Positions 43,382 through 53,059 of a stretch of 64,000 nucleotides of DNA are shown here, one piece after another (position 1 is the stretch's first letter; the number at the start of each line of letters is the position of its first letter). The stretch spans positions 54,199,159 to 54,263,158 of the forward strand of contig OX031059.1 in the NCBI GenBank assembly GCA_943736015.1, read 5' to 3'. A program made the translations under genes and the position numbers. The notes under the pieces were generated by a model, which was not told where the DNA came from, made no database searches, and saw only the letters and a list, made by a program, of their open reading frames with translations. Source of the DNA: Tridacna crocea (taxonomy: Eukaryota > Mollusca > Bivalvia > Cardiida > Cardiidae).

Positions 43382-43440
43382 GTGATGCGTCATATCAGAC
43401 AGGTCGAATCTTCGAAGAATATGACATGCGCGGACAACGT
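43382..43440 (-). repeat. Short conserved repeat (GTGATGCGTCATATCAGAC)
   Basis: GTGATGCGTCATATCAGACA ... TTCGAAGAATATGACATGCG CGGACAACG. Plus-strand-inverted copies lie at 54859-54917, 60843-60897 and 63910-63967. The last three sit in longer diverged repeats. Confidence 0.7.
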
Positions 43441-43595
43441 TTTAGATCTTTAGCAGCCTCTGCGGACTGCACAGACATACATTAAATCGATACTTTTTTG
43501 CAGATGCATTAAGCCCCCTTTCCACAGAGTATGACTCATTCTATTAATAGGTGTAGTGTGATTTTGGGTCTAAAGTATCTGCTACTTTAAGACCT

Positions 43596-43808
43596 GCAAC
43601 AAGCGAAAAGGGACATTTGGACATTTGCGGAAAGTGTCGTTTCGGATCAGCCTTCGCAGTCTGCGCAGGCTTATCCGAAACGACACGCTCCGTTTTTATG
43701 TAATGTTCAGTTTGCTTAAATCTGCCGGAGAACAAAATCTGATGTAGTCGGGCGGGCTGCACAGGCTTACCCGAGACGACACTTTACGCAAATGTCGGAA
43801 TGCCCCTG
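43596..43808. mobile_element. E250 palindromic MITE, copy 1
   Basis: Outer ends AAAAGGGACATTTGGACATT and ACTTTACGCAAATGTCGGAA; inner palindromes CGTTTCGGATCAGCCTTCGC and GCGCAGGCTTATCCGAAACG. The second copy is at 52578-52829. Confidence 0.85.
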
Positions 43809-43829
43809 TTTGCATGATGTAAGTCATTT

Positions 43830-43908
43830 CGTCGGTTTACTTCAAAAAACCTAGTAACTACAGCTTGAAACAAGCTGTACTTACGAGATTTTTTAAATAA
43901 ACCGACGA
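43830..43908. repeat. P80 hairpin, copy 1
   Basis: CGTCGGTTTACTTCAAAAAA and TAAATAAACCGACG arms around CAGCTTGAAACAAGCTG, an almost complete 79-nt hairpin. Others at 48009-48085 and 55790-55868. Confidence 0.85.
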
Positions 43909-44084
43909 TATGATGTCCTTTTGAAATTACGATATTTTGCGGTTTGTTTTTCACTACGACTGAAACTGCCCCCACGTTAAAAGTACTTTGTATGTCTGTA
44001 TTTACCTCCTTGCTTCTTATACAAATGATCGACTGAAAAACAGCGCCACCAACACCAAAACTGTAGTACTGCATCGTTAGTATC

Positions 44085-44482
44085 AATTTTGACAATAGAA
44101 TGGGGGACCATTCCTATAAAGCAAATTATCTCCCTTGGCAGATAAAGACAAAAAATAATTAAATAGCAGATTGGTCCTTTAACCTGTACTCCTTTGTTTT
44201 TATTCTTGATTCCCTTAGGGATGGTGCGATAAATGCAACATAATTTATGATATATGTGTACGCTCCCTTGAAGTATGAAAGCAACATTCTTTTCACAGTT
44301 ATTGGAAAATACCGGTATATCGATTTGTAAACCGATCTAGCTAGATTTAGTTGAGATATTATTGCAAGAACATGGCTTTGTAGTGCAAGAAAATCAAGGA
44401 TAAAAACCAAGTAATCCCCTTATCAGGACCAATGTAGTATATTAGAGAGAAATCAAGGGAAATAACTGAAGAATGGCTCTCA
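44085..44482. mobile_element. M390 element, copy 1
   Basis: Opens AATAGAATGGGGGACCATTC and closes CTGAAGAATGGCTCTCATT, giving imperfect inverted ends around CCATTC. Second copy 46735-47119. The interior shares CTTGATTCCCTTAGGGATG and CAAGAACATGGCT. Confidence 0.7.
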
Positions 44483-44496
44483 TTAGAGGGCTAAGC

Positions 44497-44777
44497 CTTG
44501 GTACATGTGGCTCAGTCGGTAGCGTACGAGATTTGAGATCAGGAGGAAACTGGTTGGATTCTCGGCATGGCCGATTTCGTTACGAGGATTGATGGTAGTC
44601 ATTGCGACAGAATTCATTCCTTTCTCATTGCTGACCATTGCATCGACAGTAGATTTGTGGGAAAGCAGTCAATGGCTTTGACAGAACATTGTGAGGAATA
44701 CCGGTTAATGAAATACTGGATAGGTGCACTGGTCGCCGTGATATAATTTTAACAATGTCGAAATGATCTCATGAATG

Positions 44778-44809
<32 letters not shown>

Positions 44810-44812
44810 TTA
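44497..44812 (+). mobile_element. tRNA-derived SINE with (AATC)n tail
   Basis: Head GTGGCTCAGTCGGTAGCG (A box) and GGTTGGATTCTCGG (B box), body with GTGGGAAAGCAGTCAATGGC, tail of eight or so AATC repeats (44780-44812). Related copies at 25740, 22500 and 58620. Confidence 0.75.
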
Positions 44813-44870
44813 ATCAGTCAATCAGACTTGTAGGAGGCTGTTCGAGATTTGCAACTAACATAACTTTTCT

Positions 44871-45099
44871 TTAACCCTTTACCCCATGAGGCATTTCTAT
44901 GGTATCTCTAATTGACCCTAAATAACAGCAAGGATGAAGCCGTTTCTTTTGTGTATATGATACCTAATGACAGTGTAGAAAACATTGTGGCAAAAGGTGA
45001 AATTGCTCGTCACGAGCAATTTCACCTTTTGCCACAATGTTTTCCAAAGGCTCCTACAAGCAATGCGTAGAAATGAGTATCTATGGAGTAAACGGTTAA
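44871..45099 (+). mobile_element. TFB-B element (+)
   Basis: TTAACCCTTTACCCCATGAG to GGAGTAAACGGTTAA, hairpin perfect over GTGGCAAAAGGTGAAATTGC. Confidence 0.93.
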
Positions 45100-45398
45100 A
45101 TGCAGTCTGATCTTTACTGCCATTCAAAATCTTGACACGCAATTTCAAAATGTGTTTCTTGTTTATCGTGACTGGAAGGGTTTATTTTATTTATTTAGTG
45201 GCTTTGCGATTAAAAAAAAAGTGCGAGTTTATGATACCATAGAGTGACATTCTAGGCTGCAATTAAGTAGGCAATCGATGATGACAAGATAACTTGGCAG
45301 TATAAATATGATAGGATCACCATGTGCCAGCCTTAATGGAAACGCTTCTATCCGCTTCACAGTATCAAAAGGTAAGAACCGTTTTCTAAACACTACCT

Positions 45399-45627
45399 TT
45401 AACCCTTTCCCAAACGATAAACTTTTGGACTAGACCAAATTGAAAGCATTTGCAGACGACATTTCAACTCTTGTTGAAAAGATGATTTCTGTCTATAATA
45501 GGGTAGAAAACATTGTGGGAAAGGGAGAAAATGCTGGTTACCAGCATTTTCTCCTTTTCCCACTATGTTTTCAAAAGGCTACTATTCCAGACCCGTAAAA
45601 ACCAGGGATTGTTTAGGAAAGGGTTAA
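45399..45627 (+). mobile_element. TFB element (+), C ends with A hairpin
   Basis: TTAACCCTTTCCCAAACGAT and GGAAAGGGTTAA with GACCCGTAAAAACCAGG (C-like), but tip GCTGGTTACCAGC (A-like). It shows that ends and hairpin reassort. Confidence 0.9.
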
Positions 45628-46387
45628 TCTTTTTAATAAAACGTCAAACGGAGATAAAGACGAAGACGGTGGTGGAAAGAGGACTAGAATCCTTGATACC
45701 GGTAATTTGAAAACAAAAAATAGTACACTTGAACTTTCAAGAAATTACTTGAAAATTGTTTGAAATAATATTTATTCATATACATGCACCTTGATTTGTC
45801 TGTCCCTAGTATTCATACTTTTTTTTTCTTCTGAAAATATACATCACCAATTTTTATCGCTCGTATTCACATATCCGGTGTAGAAAGTCGCATAGCCGCT
45901 TTTTTACGTAAACAAAATTTTCTTGTATTAATAAATCAATTGATAATTTCCAAATATTTTTCAGCTTTCTAAGTTTTTTACCGGAAGGCAGGCTTGTACA
46001 CATTAAAAAAGCTTTAGTATACGACATAAAATGAAACTCACATATACGACATAAAATAAAACTCACATGAAAACAACTTCCTTTGAAAAAAAGAAAAAAA
46101 CATATTGTTGAAAAAGAATACAACACTGGTAACCTGCATTTTTTCCTCAACATTGTTTTTTTTTTTTTTAAAAATTCGACCTTTCAGGTCTTTAACACAG
46201 GATTATTGGCTAGATGTTAAATACACGTATTACTAATACGTAACAGATACCTTTAGATTTTCACATACACGTAGATTCATTAGCAAAATGAACATGGACG
46301 GGCGGCGCTATACCTTCCTAAATTCTAGAAAGCGTGTTTTCAGTTATGGTTACAAAATAAAATAGATGTACCAAACTAATGTCATGA

Positions 46388-46419
<32 letters not shown>

Positions 46420-46734
46420 GGCATGCACGCGAGCGTGGACAGGCGATTCGACTCCCGCAGGCACCTACCTACCTGCGCGCTTGCGTTGTTTGTTTAGGAC
46501 TGCCGCGCCAACTTATACTATATAGATGAAACCTTTTTATATTCATCGACTCTGTGTCTAAGATTTTCAGTCCATCACAACACATAAACAATCTTCAACT
46601 GTCCATAAAAAGAAAATACGTAAAATAAAGAGTTAAAATACATTCCGAAATATAAGTTGAAATCTTCGAGTTTCATCAAAAACTAAACTAAATTCAGACC
46701 TTAAACTACTAAGTCTGACTCACTGTGCTTCAAT
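45628..46734. other. Unassigned intergenic region
   Basis: Contains a TFB hairpin remnant at about 46105-46155 (ACACTGGTAACCTGC), a T-run, and a (CT)n microsatellite at 46388-46418. Small open frames have no recognisable content. Confidence 0.4.
46388..46418 (+). repeat. (CT)n microsatellite
   Basis: CT dinucleotides with one interruption (CTAT). Confidence 0.9.
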
Positions 46735-47119
46735 GGGGGTCATTCTCGGAAATTAGATTATCTCCTTTCCAGATAAAACACTAAAGGTATACAAACAAAA
46801 GATTGGTCCTTTTAGCTATATTCCTTTGTTTTTATCCTTGGTTCCTTTGGGGATGTTGCGATAAATATAACAATGATTTATCATGTTTGAGTAAGGTCGG
46901 CATGTAATTCAATTCAAATTATTTTCTCAATCATCAGGAACAACACATACATTGATTTGTACAACAGTCTGACTAGATTTACTAACAATATTATCTCAAG
47001 AACATAGCTGTTCAGTGCAAGAAAATCAAGGATCAAATCCAAGTAATCCTCTAATCAGGACCAATGTAGTACTGGAGAAGAATCAAGGGAAGTAACTGAA
47101 GAATGGCTCTCATTGCGTA
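46735..47119. mobile_element. M390 element, copy 2
   Basis: AATGGGGGTCATTCTCGG to CTGAAGAATGGCTCTCATTG, aligned throughout with 44085-44482, including GACCAATGTAGTA and AATCAAGGGAA. Confidence 0.7.
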
Positions 47120-47380
47120 CAACGTACATCTAAATGAGACTGGACAGAATGCATAGTTTGATCTTTGGTCTACACTTCCAGATACGACAGGGTTCTGTCG
47201 GTGAACCTTGGAGTCGCGATACTGGGATTACATATATTACCATTTACCGAAAGTTTCTATTCAGTTAATACAGCAGATTATGGTTATTAAAGCTCTTCAG
47301 TCTAAATCACTGTATATGACAACTAGTGTCTCAATTAACTCCTAGGTGCTAGGCGCGACTAACTGACCTTTTGCGGACAG

Positions 47381-47434
47381 TATAGATCAAGATCAGACTG
47401 CACAGAACGTGCAGTCTGATCTTGGATCTACACC
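47381..47434. repeat. P56 palindrome copy
   Basis: TATAGATCAAGATCAGACTG, centre CACAGAACGTG, and a complementary right arm ending GGATCTACA. The flanks TTTTGCGGACAG and CCGTCCGATAGAAAGATAT recur beside the copy at 56903, so the mobile unit is longer than the palindrome. Confidence 0.85.
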
Positions 47435-47586
47435 GTCCGATAGAAAGATATTTTTTCCCCAAAAAATACCTTTTAAATATCAAATTTTGTGTTATTTGCT
47501 GTCCTTTTGAAAGTTACCTTTCACTTATTTTCCAGGGTAAGGTTTAACGAGTAAATATACATAAGAACACAATATGCCTATAGTTG

Positions 47587-47766
47587 CAGAGAGAGAAAAT
47601 ATTGCAAGAAAAGGAGAAAATGTTAGTAACCAGCATTTTCTCCTTTTCCCACTATGTTTTCTACCCTTTCCAATCAGATTTCAACTTTTGATTCATATTT
47701 ATTTTGTCGTCTGCAAATGCTTTCAATTTGAACTAGTCCAAAGTTTTAACATTTGGTAAAGATTGA
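47587..47766 (-). mobile_element. TFB-A remnant (-)
   Basis: Left arm lost; GAAAATATTGCAAGAAAAGG opens the stem, and the tip is mutated (ATGTTAGTAACCAGC). Long arm ends ACATTTGGTAAAGATTG. Confidence 0.78.
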
Positions 47767-48008
47767 AGGCGTCCTTGTAAACCATTATACCCAGCATGTC
47801 ATCCATACTATGGGCACATTTTTGTAACATCAGTCTGAATGAGGAAGTAGGTAGAATGTTCCTTTGAACTGCAGATCATTTACCAAAAACGAAAAATTTT
47901 CACTCAGGTCAGCCAGCGCGTATCATCCTTTCTGAATTATTCCCCCAAAAAGCTAAGTGCTTATACAAAGGCAGTTTTCTATCCAACTTAAAACACTACT
48001 TAGTATGT

Positions 48009-48085
48009 TGTCGTTTTACTTCAAAATCCTCGAAAGTACAGCTTGTTTCAAGCTGTAGTTACGATGCTTTTGAAGTAATCCGACG
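48009..48085. repeat. P80 hairpin, copy 2
   Basis: GTCGTTTTACTTCAAAATCC ... GTACAGCTTGTTTCAAGCTG ... TTGAAGTAATCCGACG. It lies 158 bp upstream of the GPCR start codon. Confidence 0.82.
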
Positions 48086-48160
48086 ATATGGTTACTGATT
48101 ATGAAAGGCTTGCATCGTTTATAGAAATCTCGGAATAAGCTGATTTTATTTTGGTTTTGA

Positions 48161-48242
48161 ACAGGTGGTTATCTCAGGAAGACGTTCGCACCATATTTTC
48201 ACGATAGAGGTTGACTAGAAATAAAGCAAATACTACATAAAG
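48161..48242 (+). promoter_or_regulatory. Possible 5' UTR start with splice acceptor of the GPCR gene
   Basis: TTTTATTTTGGTTTTGAACA|G (AG at 48163-48164) would be a fair acceptor, giving an 78-nt UTR before the ATG; no upstream exon can be identified. The alternative is an unspliced transcript. Confidence 0.3.
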
Positions 48243-49322
48243 ATGTCGGATTCAGTGACGGAACAGGCAGAGTATATGCATGCTGTTAGAATATGGAAAA
48301 TTATACCTCCGTTCCTTATTATTCTCGGAACGCTCGGCAATCTTCTAACAGTGATCGTGTTAACTCGAACCAAGAGCAGAAACTCGTCCACGGCCATCTA
48401 CCTCACGGCATTAGCATGTTCGGATCTGTTGGTACTATATACCGGTTTGCTTCGTCAGTGGATAAAATACGTGTTTGACATGGATGTTCGGGAGCTCTCG
48501 GAAACCGGCTGCAAACTGCATGTGTTCCTCGTATATGTTGGTACCCAGCTATCTTCATGGTTACTGGTTGCCGTCACGTCAGAAAGGTTTATTGGAGTGT
48601 GGTGTCCACATCGAGTTAAAACAGGGTGTACAACAAAAACTGCAATGATCGTCATTGTGCTTATTGTCGTTTGCTTGGCGGTGTTAAATGTACATTGGTT
48701 ATACGGGATGGGAACATACAGAGTCGTGATCGAGAACGTCACGTTCACGCTGGAATGTTACTCGGTCTATGACGAACATTATGATTTCCTGTCATTCACA
48801 TGGCCCTGGATAGACCTCTGCGTGTTTTGTTTGGTTCCCTTTTCCGTTCTCCTCGTGGGGAACATTTCGATCATTTTGAAAGTGATCTATAGCAAACATA
48901 AAACACAAAAACAAATTGCTCCCCAACAAAGTGCAGTTGCGAAAAAGGCCAAAAAGGACAACAAAACTTCTCAGCTAACATTGATGCTTATGACTATTAA
49001 CATCGTCTTCTTTGTATGCGCTCTGCCAATTTCAATTTATCTAATCGGCGAACCCCATTGGTTGGAGACGATAGACACTGCGCATGAGCATGCCGTCTTA
49101 ATTCTATGGTGGGCAGTTGTTAATATATTCATGTACATAAATCACACCATAAATTTCATCATGTACTTTTTGAGCGGGTCGCGATTTCGGCAGGAAGTCA
49201 AAGTACTGTTTTGTGGGGGAAGAACGAAGGCGATATTTGGTATTGGCACAGCTACCACCCGGATTGCACCAGAAGCTTCGGTTCGAACTATTCAGACAGA
49301 TTACAATGTAACAGAGGCATAA
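48243..49322 (+). CDS. Class A (rhodopsin-like) G protein-coupled receptor, probably peptide-type
   Basis: A single open frame of 359 residues encodes a seven-helix receptor at the cell surface that would couple to heterotrimeric G proteins. Visible landmarks: TM1 (about 18-41) with GN at 32-33; TM2 LTALACSDLLVL with D61; C90 before TM3 and C172 in loop 2 for the usual disulphide; E114-R115-F116 at the DRY position; TM4 about 133-153; sequon NVT (165-167) in loop 2; TM5 about 187-212 with P199; a basic third loop (K234-K241); TM6 FFVCALPI with P262, lacking the usual W; TM7 ending NFIMY (304-308) in place of NPxxY; then SRFRQEVKVLF as helix 8. The ligand cannot be told. ERF with CPHR and the NF-x-x-Y ending are features I associate with lineage-expanded invertebrate orphan and peptide receptors. 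The N-terminus is short (about 17 residues). The start is the first ATG of the frame and directly precedes a plausible extracellular tail. Confidence 0.95.
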   Translation: MSDSVTEQAEYMHAVRIWKIIPPFLIILGTLGNLLTVIVLTRTKSRNSSTAIYLTALACSDLLVLYTGLLRQWIKYVFDMDVRELSETGCKLHVFLVYVGTQLSSWLLVAVTSERFIGVWCPHRVKTGCTTKTAMIVIVLIVVCLAVLNVHWLYGMGTYRVVIENVTFTLECYSVYDEHYDFLSFTWPWIDLCVFCLVPFSVLLVGNISIILKVIYSKHKTQKQIAPQQSAVAKKAKKDNKTSQLTLMLMTINIVFFVCALPISIYLIGEPHWLETIDTAHEHAVLILWWAVVNIFMYINHTINFIMYFLSGSRFRQEVKVLFCGGRTKAIFGIGTATTRIAPEASVRTIQTDYNVTEA

Positions 49323-49385
49323 AATGTACAAGTGCACATACATTTACAAAAACTCTTGTCTTATTTCAAATCTAAGATTATTTTT

Positions 49386-49505
49386 AACTCTTTCCCGAAC
49401 GACGAAATTTTAGACGAATACGGAACAGAATGTTATTGTTTAAGTATTTAATTAAGAAATACATTTAGCAAACATAATTGAGAAAATGATGTCGTTAAAG
49501 GTTAA
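49386..49505 (+). mobile_element. TFB-C remnant in the GPCR 3' flank
   Basis: TTAACTCTTTCCCGAACGAC with GAAATTTTAGACGAATACGG; no hairpin survives, and GTCGTTAAAGGTTAAAGG may be the far end. Confidence 0.5.
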
Positions 49506-49598
49506 AGGCTAGAAACAAATTTGAACATAATTGATGTTTTAATATTGTTTCTGTTTTTTTTTTTCAGAGCATCCCCCTCTACAAAAAAAATATTGATA

Positions 49599-49604
49599 AA
49601 TAAA
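49599..49604 (+). terminator. Polyadenylation signal AATAAA
   Basis: AATAAA lies 277 bp after the GPCR stop, the first canonical signal downstream. Confidence 0.5.
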
Positions 49605-49639
49605 ATTCTTTAGTCCAGAATAGGAAAAACAAAATAAAA

Positions 49640-49815
49640 ACAAATAGATTTCTATAACTCATAACCAAATTACAATATTTCAGTCATGTCCAAATTAAAA
49701 ACATTTGCAGACGACAAAATAAAAATTTGAAATTTGTTTTGTGAAACGTAGAAAAGATTGTGGGAAAAGGAGAAAATGCTGGTCAATTTTCCTTTTCCCA
49801 CAATAGTGTCTAAAG
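49640..49815 (+). mobile_element. TFB-A remnant (+)
   Basis: Long arm AACATTTGCAGACGACAAAA, left stem GGAGAAAATGCTGG, right side shortened to TCAATTTTCCTTTTCCC. Confidence 0.72.
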
Positions 49816-49984
49816 GATATGATCCACATTCGCTACAGTCAAATCTTGATTCTCACCGCCCACAAACTATAACTGTGATGATACTTTCAGGTTGTTTAGC
49901 TGTGTATATAAAGTCAAAGAAAGAACAATAGTAATAGGTTCGGTCTTGGTTCACAACTGACGCACAATTCAACGTTAGTTGTAG

Positions 49985-50180
49985 AAGCAGTTATAAAGTT
50001 CAAAGCGGTTGCAGAGGACAAATCAAGCGCGATTCAATTGACGAAAGGTTCCTGACAGCGTGGTAGGAAAAGGAGGAACTACTTGTTACCAGAACTTCCT
50101 AGTTTTCCTACAGTTTTTGCAGATGTGTTCTTCCTCACAGTCATAAAAAAACGCGGGATTATTTGGTACACCGTAAACTC
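49985..50180 (+). mobile_element. TFB remnant (+), strongly diverged
   Basis: AAGTTCAAAGCGGTTGCAGA, stem GGTAGGAAAAGGAGGAACTA with CTAGTTTTCCTACAG, and right arm CAGTCATAAAAAAACGCGGG. The stem sequence differs from A, B and C yet still pairs. Confidence 0.6.
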
Positions 50181-50209
50181 TTTCCCAAGCGACAGCAACT
50201 TACACTTAT

Positions 50210-50440
50210 TTAACTCTTTACCAAACAAAAAATTTTTAGACTGGTCCAAATTGAAAGCACTTGCAGACAACAAAATAAACCTTACTCAAAAATTGAAATT
50301 TGTTTCCAGCAGGGTAGAAAACATTGTGGGAAAAGGAGAAAATGCTGGTCACCAGCATTTTCTTCTTTTCTCATTTTTTTTTTTTCAAGAGCCTTCTATC
50401 TCAGGGTCGTAAAAACCAGGGTTTGTTTGGTAAAGGGTAA
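50210..50440 (+). mobile_element. TFB-A element (+)
   Basis: TTAACTCTTTACCAAACAAA to TTTGGTAAAGGGTAA. The right stem is interrupted by a T-run (TCTCATTTTTTTTTTTC). Confidence 0.88.
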
Positions 50441-50479
50441 AGGGTAAAAGTAACAGCACTAAAAGTCAGTGCAAGTTTA

Positions 50480-50509
50480 AATCAAACTGCACAAAGAGTG
50501 CAGTCTAAT
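50480..50509. repeat. P56 palindrome core
   Basis: AAATCAAACTGCACAAAGAG with GTGCAGTCTAATTTT; only the inner arms remain. Confidence 0.6.
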
Positions 50510-50548
50510 TTTTGCCTGATTACGATTCGATAAGGTAATTATCGCGAC

Positions 50549-50779
50549 TTAAAACCCTTTACCAGACGACAAAATTTTAGCTCTGTCCAAATTGAAAGCA
50601 TTTGCAGACAACAATTTCAGTGTAGCTCAAATTGTGCAATTATTTATTGATTAGGTAGAAAACATTGTGGGAAAAGGAGAAAATGCTGGTAACCAGCATT
50701 TTCTCCTTTTCCCACAATGTTTTCAAAAGGCTTCTTTTCCAGGGGCGTCAAAAGTAGGGATTGAGTGGTAATGGGTTAA
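50549..50779 (+). mobile_element. TFB-A element (+)
   Basis: TTAAAACCCTTTACCAGACG to GGTAATGGGTTAA. Hairpin AACATTGTGGG to CCCACAATGTT perfect. Confidence 0.92.
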
Positions 50780-51292
50780 ACAGCAATAATTTTGCAGTAG
50801 TAGTTATGCAGTAATGCGATTCCTGTCAAATAAGCGAAATTTGCAAAATTACATCCTCATTTAGATAGCAGTCTAAGGTTTAATTAGTACCCAAAGAAAT
50901 AGAAATAAGCCTCTTGATGAAAAAGGAGGAAAGAGGAAGTGATACATGTAGAAAAAATATCTTGCAGCTCCATTACAAATACAGATACATGCACTTTTTA
51001 ATGATGATTTAGAATCAAGAAGTTTATTGTGTACATCATAGATAAGACGGTTGCGGTCTGATCATAACACATTTCAAGCTGGTGTTAGTATGAAAATGGA
51101 ATAACATTCCTGATGCAATGATTTTGCGTTATGTAAGGTCGATGCGACGTCGAATAATTGCCTTTATCTACAGCAGAGGTGGCCATACAAGATATTGATT
51201 GAAAACTTACAAAAACTTTAAGAAAAACCTAACTTTAATGTTACCTTAGTCTTTGAGTACTTTCGCAGCTTTGATTTTAGTACCACCTTCAT
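50780..51292. other. Unassigned intergenic region
   Basis: AT-rich; no gene or known family was recognised. Confidence 0.4.
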
Positions 51293-51518
51293 TTAACCCT
51301 TTCCCAAACAAGCCCTGGTTTTTACGTCTCTGCAATAAGAGTCTTTTGAAAACACTGTGGGAAAAGGAGAAATTGCTCGTAACGAGCAATTTCTCTTTCC
51401 CACAGTGTTTTCTACCCTTTTTGAGAACATTCTGGCACTTTATCCAAATCTAAAATTGTCGTCTGCAAACTCTTTTGGTTTGGACGAGTCCAAAGTTTGT
51501 CGTTTGGGAAAGGGTTAA
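51293..51518 (-). mobile_element. TFB-C element (-)
   Basis: TTAACCCTTTCCCAAACAAG to GGGAAAGGGTTAA. The right stem lost four bases (TTTCTCTTTCCCAC) relative to the left. Confidence 0.92.
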
Positions 51519-51667
51519 ACTGCAAAACCTTAGTCAAAATCTGATTAGCCTGGCATTTTTTACAGACTCTGAACTAAAGTATGATACCAAATTGGTTGGT
51601 TTTCAGAAAAAACATGAAACGAGAAATAAAAGAAAATAGTAAGCGCAAACTCATTTATGGAACTGAG

Positions 51668-52246
51668 TTGGAGAGGTCATCAGACCTCTCCAACAGTGTT
51701 GAGTTTAAAAGGCAGACTGCCTCAGAAATTGCTGTCTAAATCCAATCTTTGTAGGGGAATTGTTCCGATACACAGTCTGTTTCGTCATGATTTTATAAAG
51801 AAATCGAAGTCTAAAAACTGAAATAGGAAATAGACGTGGTTTGTTTCTATATCACGAATTTCAACAAAATTGTAAGGATTTAATTGCATATTCCCTTTCC
51901 AACAATTTTAATTTTGTATTACAATCTTAAATCTTAACAAAAAGAAGAAAAAGGAAAAAGAATTTCGTTAAAAATAGAAACGAACACAGCGGAAAAAATC
52001 ACGTGACCTTAAAACGCGGGAAGAAGGTCGTGTGACTTACATAAATTACAAGGACGGATGAATACGGAATCCTGTTTTTGCCATCCACTTTGATGAATGT
52101 GTATTTACAACTGAACAGATTTCAACTACCCGTTTATTGTCTTGCTTGTTTCTTTACATGTACCTAGATATATTTAACCTAAAAGCATAAAAAGTATTAG
52201 AAAAAAATGATGTCGACCTCTCCTGGCTTCTTTTTTAAAGAAGCCA
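51668..52246 (+). mobile_element. K560 element, copy 1
   Basis: Starts with a palindrome TTGGAGAGGTCATCAGACCT and ends GACCTCTCCTGGCTTCTTTT, then TTAAAGAAGCC. An inverted second copy at 61532-62066 shares GGCAGACTGCC, ACACAGTCTGTTTCGTCA and both ends. No coding content. Confidence 0.78.
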
Positions 52247-52310
52247 CTTGTATATTGATAGAAGTATACTTGATAAAAATCTGTACGAGCTGCACTGTGG
52301 CAAAAGGGAG

Positions 52311-52515
52311 CTAACCCTTTCCCAAACAATCCCTGGTTTTTACGGGCCTGGAATAGTAGCCTTTTGAAAACATTGTGAGAAAAGGAGAAAATGCTGGTAA
52401 TCATTTTCTGCCCAATGATAGACAGAAATCATCTTTTCAGCAAGAGTTGAATTGTCGTCTGCAAATGCTTTCAATTTGGTTTAGTCCAAAAGTTTGTTGT
52501 TTGGGAAAGGGTTAA
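52311..52515 (-). mobile_element. TFB element (-), C-type ends
   Basis: CTAACCCTTTCCCAAACAAT to GGGAAAGGGTTAA. The right hairpin side is mostly deleted (GGTAATCATTTTCTGCC). Confidence 0.85.
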
Positions 52516-52577
52516 AATGCATGCCTTTGACGCATTATATCAAGTAATTCATCACATGATACAATAGTAATTGGTCT

Positions 52578-52829
52578 GCAGCACGAAAAAAGGGACATTC
52601 GGACATTTGCGTAAAGTGTCGTCTCGGATCAGCCTTCGCAGTCCGCTCAGGCTAATCCGAAACAACACTCTCCATTTTTATGTAATTTTCTGCTTTGCGC
52701 AAGTCTACTGTAGCAAAAATTCCAATGAAGTCGTAAACTGCCGTCTCGGATCAGCCTGCGCGGACTGCGCAGGCTGATCCGAGACGACACTTTACGCAAA
52801 TGTCCGAATGGCCCTTTTTTACGTGTTGC
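52578..52829. mobile_element. E250 palindromic MITE, copy 2
   Basis: Ends GCAGCACGAAAAAAGGGACA and its partner TTTTTTACGTGTTGC. It contains GTCTCGGATCAGCCTTCGC early and GATCAGCCTGCGCGGACTGC later, with a perfect GGCTGATCCGAGACG partner. Confidence 0.88.
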
Positions 52830-52906
52830 AAAGCCATACGATTCCATATAAATCCATTTACTATCGCAACCACTTGAATAAAAAATCAGAAAGGTCCTGG
52901 AAATTT

Positions 52907-52970
52907 AGACCAATGGCAAAATGTTTCGACCCATGTCAGCGGACTGCGCAGACTGACATGGGTCGATATC
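52907..52970. repeat. Short palindrome CGACCCATGTCAGC
   Basis: AATGTTTCGACCCATGTCAG and GACTGACATGGGTCGATATC around CGGACTGCGC; related to 13338-13402. Confidence 0.7.
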
Positions 52971-53059
52971 CCCGTTTTTACAGAAAATGGCTTCCATACT
53001 TTAGAATGACCATGACAATGTTTGTTTTTCTGGTCCGTATTTCAGTCGACAAATAACTT

